Source: Acidobacteriaceae bacterium | Lineage (GTDB): Bacteria; Acidobacteriota; Terriglobia; Terriglobales; Acidobacteriaceae | DNA length: 39,936 nt | Direction of reading: 5' to 3' | Assembly: GCA_003151435.1 (NCBI GenBank) | Contig: PLXP01000269.1 | Coordinates: 1 to 39,936, forward strand | Part shown: piece after piece, positions 39,461 through 39,936 of the stretch | Numbering within the stretch: position 1 is the stretch's first letter | Layout: every line of letters starts with the position of its first letter | Translations under genes and position numbers: made by a program | The notes under the pieces: generated by a model | What the model saw: the letters and a program-made list of their open reading frames with translations, nothing else | What the model was told of the DNA's origin: nothing | The model's database searches: none

Positions 39461-39936
39461 ATGAAAATGAAAACAAGCGAAAGCCCTCGTAAAATAAGGA
39501 GATTTCGCATAGCTGTGCCATGCGCATCTATACTCGGGCTCCTCGCATTCGCAGTGGGAACAGCAACCGCGGCACAGCCGGAGTTAAAGCCAACTCCAAA
39601 TCCTGACTTCGGGCCCAACGTCGTCGTCTTTGATCCCTCCATGCCCGCAGCCGCCATGCAGCAACAGATCGACAAAATCTACGCTGTGCAGCGCAACAAC
39701 GAGTTCGGGCCTGAGCGCAATGCCATCGTCTTCATGCCCGGCGATTACCACCTTGACGTGCCGGTAGGCTTCTATACAGAAGTCGTCGGCACAGGCGCAT
39801 CGCCTGATGCGGTCCACGTCGCCGGCAACGTGCATGTTGATGCCAGCCTCCCTCACAACAACGCCACCTGCACGTTCTGGCGCGCGGCTGAGGGCTTCTC
39901 CGTCACGCCCACCGGCGGCACCATGCAGTGGGCCGT
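39461..39936 (+). CDS. Secreted protein, N-terminal part (cut by window edge)
   Basis: An open frame from ATG 39461 (GAGAGG upstream) runs off the window after 158 codons. It starts with a long basic N-region and a hydrophobic signal (IAVPCASILGLLAFAVGTAT, cleavage near TAAQP). The mature part reads DFGPNVVVFDPSMPAAAMQQ, then FMPGDYHLDVPVGFYTEVVG and NNATCTFWRAAEGFSVTP. This resembles the start of large secreted beta-helix proteins annotated as coagulation factor 5/8-type or adenylyl-cyclase-like in soil bacteria. They probably act on polysaccharide, but the function is unproven. It is divergent from the Tat-exported sugar enzymes. Confidence 0.75.
   Translation, partial: MKMKTSESPRKIRRFRIAVPCASILGLLAFAVGTATAAQPELKPTPNPDFGPNVVVFDPSMPAAAMQQQIDKIYAVQRNNEFGPERNAIVFMPGDYHLDVPVGFYTEVVGTGASPDAVHVAGNVHVDASLPHNNATCTFWRAAEGFSVTPTGGTMQWA

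Overview
The window looks like a chromosomal piece of a GC-rich, Gram-negative bacterium, most probably an acidobacterium (Acidobacteriota, class Terriglobia). This is an inference from gene content: a compact his operon, an UnbV/CRTAC1-type secreted protein, Tat-exported sugar enzymes, a TonB receptor and a dispersed GGGTGCCCCA-type intergenic repeat. No rRNA or taxonomic marker is present.

Layout. (1) 1-4606 is the end of an integrated element. It holds a shredded IS66-like/tyrosine-recombinase junction, a translationally coupled minus-strand cassette (small serine recombinase, DUF3800 protein, 51-residue membrane peptide), and a plus-strand pair (70-residue protein plus large serine recombinase). 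The last codons of the recombinase lie inside the 3' half of a tRNA-Glu gene, which is presumably the attachment site. (2) 5221-9585 encodes a lipoprotein adaptor and an AcrB-type RND pump, followed by a ComEA-like helix-hairpin-helix protein and an MscS-type channel with a long coiled-coil domain. (3) 11943-18718 is a histidine operon, hisI-G-D-C-B-H-F-A. It is preceded by a complete candidate attenuator: a 25-residue leader peptide with eight His codons and mutually exclusive antiterminator and terminator stems. hisE and a histidinol-phosphate phosphatase are not in the window. An aspartate-type aminotransferase follows. (4) 20012-22290 holds a FUSC-type transporter and a D-2-hydroxyacid dehydrogenase. 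(5) 22287-26596 (minus) is a thiamine salvage operon: TPP riboswitch, TonB receptor, APH-fold kinase, PnuC/PnuT-type transporter. (6) 26682-29814 (minus) holds a secreted FG-GAP/ASPIC-UnbV protein, a lipoprotein and an Rrf2 regulator with three Cys.

(7) 30152-34447 is the most unusual locus. It encodes a multi-spanning membrane protein, a Rieske protein, a fused b6/subunit-IV-type cytochrome b and a cytochrome-bd-like subunit carrying a C-terminal haem c domain. No cytochrome c1 or f gene is present. This looks like a quinol-oxidising complex in which a bd-superfamily subunit carries the haem c. Two unrelated 7-bp tandem repeats flank the cytochrome b gene, and a strong terminator closes the operon.

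(8) 34522-39936 holds a membrane protein, tRNA-Arg(CCG), a small conserved-looking protein, an AHSA1/ArsR pair with two GCAAC/GTTGC dyads around its promoter, two Tat-exported sugar enzymes (isomerase/epimerase-like and Gfo/Idh/MocA), and the 5' end of a secreted protein cut by the window edge.
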